From Vishniacozyma victoriae (Eukaryota; Basidiomycota; Tremellomycetes; Tremellales; Bulleribasidiaceae): a stretch of 64,000 nt of DNA. The stretch lies in assembly GCA_017654735.1 (NCBI GenBank), contig JADPYG010000088.1, forward strand, positions 4,898,001 through 4,962,000, read 5' to 3'. Under the pieces are notes generated by a model. It made no database searches. It was given only the letters and a program-made list of their open reading frames with translations, and had not been told where the DNA came from. The first letter of the stretch is position 1, and every line of letters starts with the position of its first letter. Made by a program: the position numbers and the translations under genes. Positions 60,801 to 64,000 of the stretch are shown piece after piece.

Positions 60801-62702
60801 ATTCATCGAGAGTTCGTCGAGGCAGTCGAAGCCAAGACAACTGCTGGTCTTCATGTCATCATCTCCATGACATACGAAGAAGCCACGTACGTCTCTCAAA
60901 AGGTGACCGTCGATCAAGAAAGCGACGACCGAGCCAAGTCCGACTACAAGGACCTGATCCGACAATCCACAATCCTCAAGACCGAGTGGTTGTTTGACGT
61001 TCTGGTCATGGATGAGATACACGTTCTCCGAAATCGAGAGTCCGATAGGTGCAAGGCGATACAGCGTCTATCTAGGAAGGGTCTCGCCGTCATTGGAGCG
61101 ACTGCCACCGCCCTCTACAATTCACCCATGGATATTATCGGTGAAGCTGCCGCTATGTGTCATGGTAAAGTCGTATCATCCCAAGAGCAGAAGCTCGCCG
61201 CTGCCGGCAATCCTTTCGCTTGGATCGATGGGGTCGATGACACATGGAACGAGATAAAGGCAATTCGAGCCAAAACCGAGCGCAGCGTGTCTAGCTCAAA
61301 AGCCAAACGACCGAGTCAGGAGGTCGACACCGCCCAAGGAAAGCTCGCTGCCGAGGCCGATCTCTTGGCTAGACAAGCACGATGGCTAGGTCCAATGGAG
61401 GATGAAGGGTCTGTAGAGGACCTAGAATTGGAAACGCTCCGAGTCCGAAACAACTTCAGATCGAAGCTCAAGACCGGTGTCGCCCAACCAATTCTCTATC
61501 ATCTTCAACAATTCATTCTCCGTCGAACCAAAGCATCTAAAGATCTACACGGTGATCCAATCGTCGAGCTTCCTCCTTCCACCGTACAACACATCTCCAT
61601 CACGCTCAGTCCACGAGAACAGGTAGCCTACAACCACTGGGCAAATGAGCTGTCCGATGACAAAAGCCCCAAGGCGTCGAATTTCCAGATACTTGCTCGA
61701 AAGTACAACCTGGATCCTCATTTCGCGACCACAGGTTGGTATAACCCCACCATCCCTCCATCTCGCAAAATGAGAAGCATTATCAAGGCATGTCGAGAGT
61801 GGGACGAAGGGAACTTTGTAGACGACGCCGACGACCAAATCCGAAAGTCCGACGATCAGCAGACCAAGCTTGTCATACATACTCTCTGGACATCTCAAGT
61901 ACAGGTGCTTCAGGCTCGTTTGGCCAAGGCTGGTTTCTTCTGTAAGGTTCTATCTGGCGATACTCCTCAAGCCCTTCGACAAGGAATCATCTCGGATTTC
62001 CAACGCGATGAAGACCACATGTCGGATCCCATCGCTTACTATGACGCCGATAACCAGCTGGTTCTGTTCAAATCCGTTCCCTGCCGAATCTTGATTATCA
62101 CGTCTGTCGGCTCCAGTGGTATCACCCTCCATCGATCCAACACCATGTTCATGGTCGACAAGTTCTTCACCCATCAGGAATACCTCCAGACCGAGGGTCG
62201 AATCATCCGAAAGGGCCAGACTCGAGCTTGTTTCATCAAAACCTTCTCTGTAGAGAATACTTGTGATGAATGGATGGCGAGTCTAGCTGGCTCCAAGGGT
62301 ATGGCCGCGTCAACGCTCTTCGGACGAGGAGCTCAGACGGCAAGGTTGTTGGAAGAAGGTGAAGATCCAGTACCTGGTCAAGATGTCTTGGAGATCCCAG
62401 CCGATGCCAAGGAGGCTTTGATTAGGTTGGAGAAAAAGGAAGGAGAGGATGCTAAGAAGAGGCGAGATGCGGCAATGGAACGACGACTAGCACCTCCTCA
62501 GAAACCCGTTTCACCCAAAGAAGAGGATAAGTCAGCCGGTGGTTCTGGAAAGAGGAAAGCAACCGAAAGAGGAGAAGGGGGGAAGAAGAAAGCCAAGAAG
62601 ACGGATCAGGCTTCCAAAGAAGATCTGATGAGGAAAGACGCGGAAGAGGATAAAGCAGATTTGGAGGCTGAGGAGGAGGATAAGTGGTTGTATGGCCCAT
62701 AA
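57879..62702 (+). CDS. SNF2-family helicase/ATPase-like protein with long unique N-terminus
   Basis: Four exons (ATG 57879; introns about 57904-57948, 58012-58047, 60529-60570), about 1570 residues. The first 750 residues have no domain I recognise: a basic/acidic KEKEQ repeat near residue 220, then helical blocks. The helicase part has motif I LLQDDVGVGKTLQ, DEIH in LVMDEIHVLRN (motif II), GATATALYNSP (motif III), QFILRRTKAS, and the C-terminal lobe with LVIHTLWTSQVQVLQ, ILIITSVGSSGITLHRSN (motif V) and QTEGRIIRKGQTRACFIKTF (motif VI). Motifs I-III deviate from the usual DEMGLGKT, DEAH and SGTPxQN but keep the key Lys, Asp-Glu and Arg-x-x-Arg, so ATPase activity is possible. The Lys-rich tail ends DKWLYGP. 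A repeat array starts about 140 bp after the stop. Confidence 0.85.
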
Positions 62703-63866
62703 TGCTGAGTTGTAGTAGACGTTGTTGGGTTTTCTTGATAGCCGCTTCCAAAGATATTATGCACGATTCTGCTCTCTGTACAATGCTGGATGAGTGCAGG
62801 AGCTCTATGATCGCTAGATCCAAGAGCTGTACGATGCAGCTTCTCCGGTATCCGGACGTGGACCAAAGAGTCGATTCAGTACTGCTAGATTTCTTGATCG
62901 AAACCACTTATTATCGAAATGACGTGTAATGCAGCTTCTCCGGTATCCGGACGTGGACCAAAGAGGCAATCCAGTACTGCTAGCATATAATCAATCCCAC
63001 TGATGGCCTGGATCATTGACTGAAATAGAGCTTCTCCGGTATCCGGACGTGGACGAAGGAGTCAATCCAGTACAACTACATTTGTGGATGAAATCAACTG
63101 ATCGCTAGTGTTTGACTAGAATACACCTCTTCCGGTATCCGGACGCACAACAGGAAGTCATCCAATAACAAGCTCAATCACTGCTTGTGCCAACCTATGC
63201 ATCATATTTTTCGCGTATTTACCTACTCCGGGATCCGGAGTAGGTCCAGACGAGTGATAAAAAAGCACACCAACAACTATTGGCCATCTCGACTTTATGG
63301 GTCTACAGGGGATACCGGAGTTGGTTAAGAGAGGCCCCTTAGCAGACGTTTGGGTGCAAACGCAAAGACGTCGCCCAAGCTCCAGGTCGCCCTTTGGTCC
63401 TAGTCCGGTTCCCGGAAAACCCTCGATGCAGACAATGCCAGTTCAATCATACACTTTTCGATACACCATGAGAGACTTTTGCTAATGAGCTCTTGAGGCT
63501 AGTCCGGATCCCGTAAAAGCTGCATTGTAATGCTTGATCTTCGCAAGTCTCAATGCACATACTTAGACATATGATCGAATGTTGCCTCTCGGTCGTAGTC
63601 CGGTATCCGGAATCGCTAGCATATTCATGATGACTATCTGGTAGGTGTTTTCGTCGAGACTGGGGCATCCCGAATACCTGTCTGGGCTTTGCGGCGGAAG
63701 ATCTTGATGACTTGGAAGATCGAACAACCACCCAAAATAGAATGCGCATTACTTGGAATTTTCATTTTCATTTTACTTAATTTAGCATGAGATCCGTATG
63801 GTGTTCCCGACGTTTAGTCCTCCTTGTCTTCTAAATTTCCGCGAGTTCCTTTCCATCCCAGTTCCT
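62703..63866. other. Long non-coding stretch downstream of the SNF2-like gene
   Basis: Contains the 96-bp-period array (see separate entry) at 62844-63611, then about 250 bp with an AT-rich run (TTTTCATTTTCATTTTACTTAATTTAG) near 63759-63785 before the partial gene at the edge. ORFs inside (62452-62907 minus, 63447-63749 minus) do not look coding. Confidence 0.6.
62844..63611. repeat. Array of about 96-bp degenerate repeats, each with a TCCGG-N3-CCGGA inverted repeat
   Basis: Cores at 62844, 62939, 63035, 63131, 63227, 63404, 63503 and 63599 (13 bp each), spaced 95, 96, 96, 96, 177, 99 and 96 bp. A reverse-oriented half-degraded copy near 63310 fills the double gap. The first three units also share flanks: AGCTTC before the core; ACGTGGAC, (G/C)AAAGAG-like, and (A/T)(T/C)CAGTAC(T/A) words after it. 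Flanks fade to the right while the 5-bp arms stay; the middle triplet varies (TAT, GAT, TTC, ATC). The 63227 copy has 9-bp arms (CTACTCCGG/CCGGAGTAG). The core contains CGG-N3-CCG, the pattern bound by Zn2Cys6 dimers. Confidence 0.85.
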
Positions 63867-64000
63867 TCACATCCTCTCTGACTCCGCCTCTAACACTCTC
63901 TGGAGCAGCCTTTCAAGCTCATTCCCATCGTATCCCTGTGCAATTACCTCTCTCCTGTAGTCTCCGACAGCTGCTGACGCCGATTCAAGTTCCAGTCTCG
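63867..64000 (-). CDS. C-terminal end of an unidentified gene (partial, runs off the right edge)
   Basis: On the reverse strand one frame is open from the window edge to a TGA at 63867-63869, encoding 44 residues with an amphipathic helical look (ELESASAAVGDYRREVIAQ, then ELERLLQRVLEAESERM). Codon composition is coding-like. Too little is present to name a family. Confidence 0.4.
   Translation of the reverse strand, partial: RLELESASAAVGDYRREVIAQGYDGNELERLLQRVLEAESERM

Noticed and set aside
62844..63611. Possible CRISPR-like or satellite array
   Set aside because: Spacing is regular, but the repeats are degenerate, the conserved part is only 13 bp, and this is a nuclear fungal genome. Reported instead as a phased inverted-repeat array.
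63447..63749. Reverse ORF of 100 aa over the right part of the array
   Set aside because: Includes repeat cores and has no coding-like composition; likely chance.

Overview
The window looks like nuclear DNA of a basidiomycete yeast of the Tremellomycetes (Cryptococcus/Kwoniella-like). Genes lie densely on both strands. Nearly all are split by very short introns (about 36-60 nt) with GT..AG ends and a CTGAC/CTAAC-type branch point just before the acceptor. The protein families (OPT transporter, Mdm1-type PXA-RGS-PX protein, TauD dioxygenase, SSU1-type pump, basidiomycete tetraspanin) fit this group. The species cannot be fixed from the sequence alone. I found no rRNA, convincing tRNA, CRISPR array or intact transposon.

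Layout. 1-10 kb: the 3' end of a Ser-rich GPI-anchored surface protein, a MED27-like Mediator subunit, an ALKBH1-type AlkB dioxygenase, TCTP, the mitochondrial RNA factor PET127 and a SYLF/Ysc84 protein. 10-13.3 kb: dUTPase and DNA polymerase alpha subunit B, convergent, both with MluI-cell-cycle-box-like sites upstream, as expected for S-phase genes. 13.8-24 kb: an oligopeptide transporter whose upstream region is rich in GATAAG sites, an M50B-like zinc peptidase and an Mdm1/SNX13-type tether protein. 24-33 kb: a GATA-type zinc-finger protein and the Ras exchange factor Cdc25.

33-48 kb is an accessory, nutrient-related stretch: TauD-type sulfonate dioxygenase, a sugar:H+ symporter of the MAL class, a tetraspanin, a GH13 alpha-glucosidase (with an 8-nt microexon), a Zn2Cys6 regulator, an SSU1-type sulfite exporter and a MARVEL-like protein. 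It resembles a MAL locus (permease, glucosidase, activator) interleaved with a sulfonate-to-sulfite release and export pair. 48-51.5 kb: a divergent 6-phosphogluconate dehydrogenase and a Rab18-like GTPase. 51.6-57 kb: a small candidate pectin-use cluster of GH28 hydrolase, sugar-porter MFS and DUF2264 protein.

57.9-64 kb: a large SNF2-type helicase-like gene with divergent motifs. Immediately downstream is the most unusual feature of the window: an array of degenerate repeats with a spacing of about 96 bp, each carrying the inverted repeat TCCGG-N3-CCGGA (that is, CGG-N3-CCG). It runs from about 62.84 to 63.61 kb. A partial reverse-strand coding region reaches the right edge.

Gene ends were set by reading across splice junctions by eye; internal exon borders were checked only where stated.
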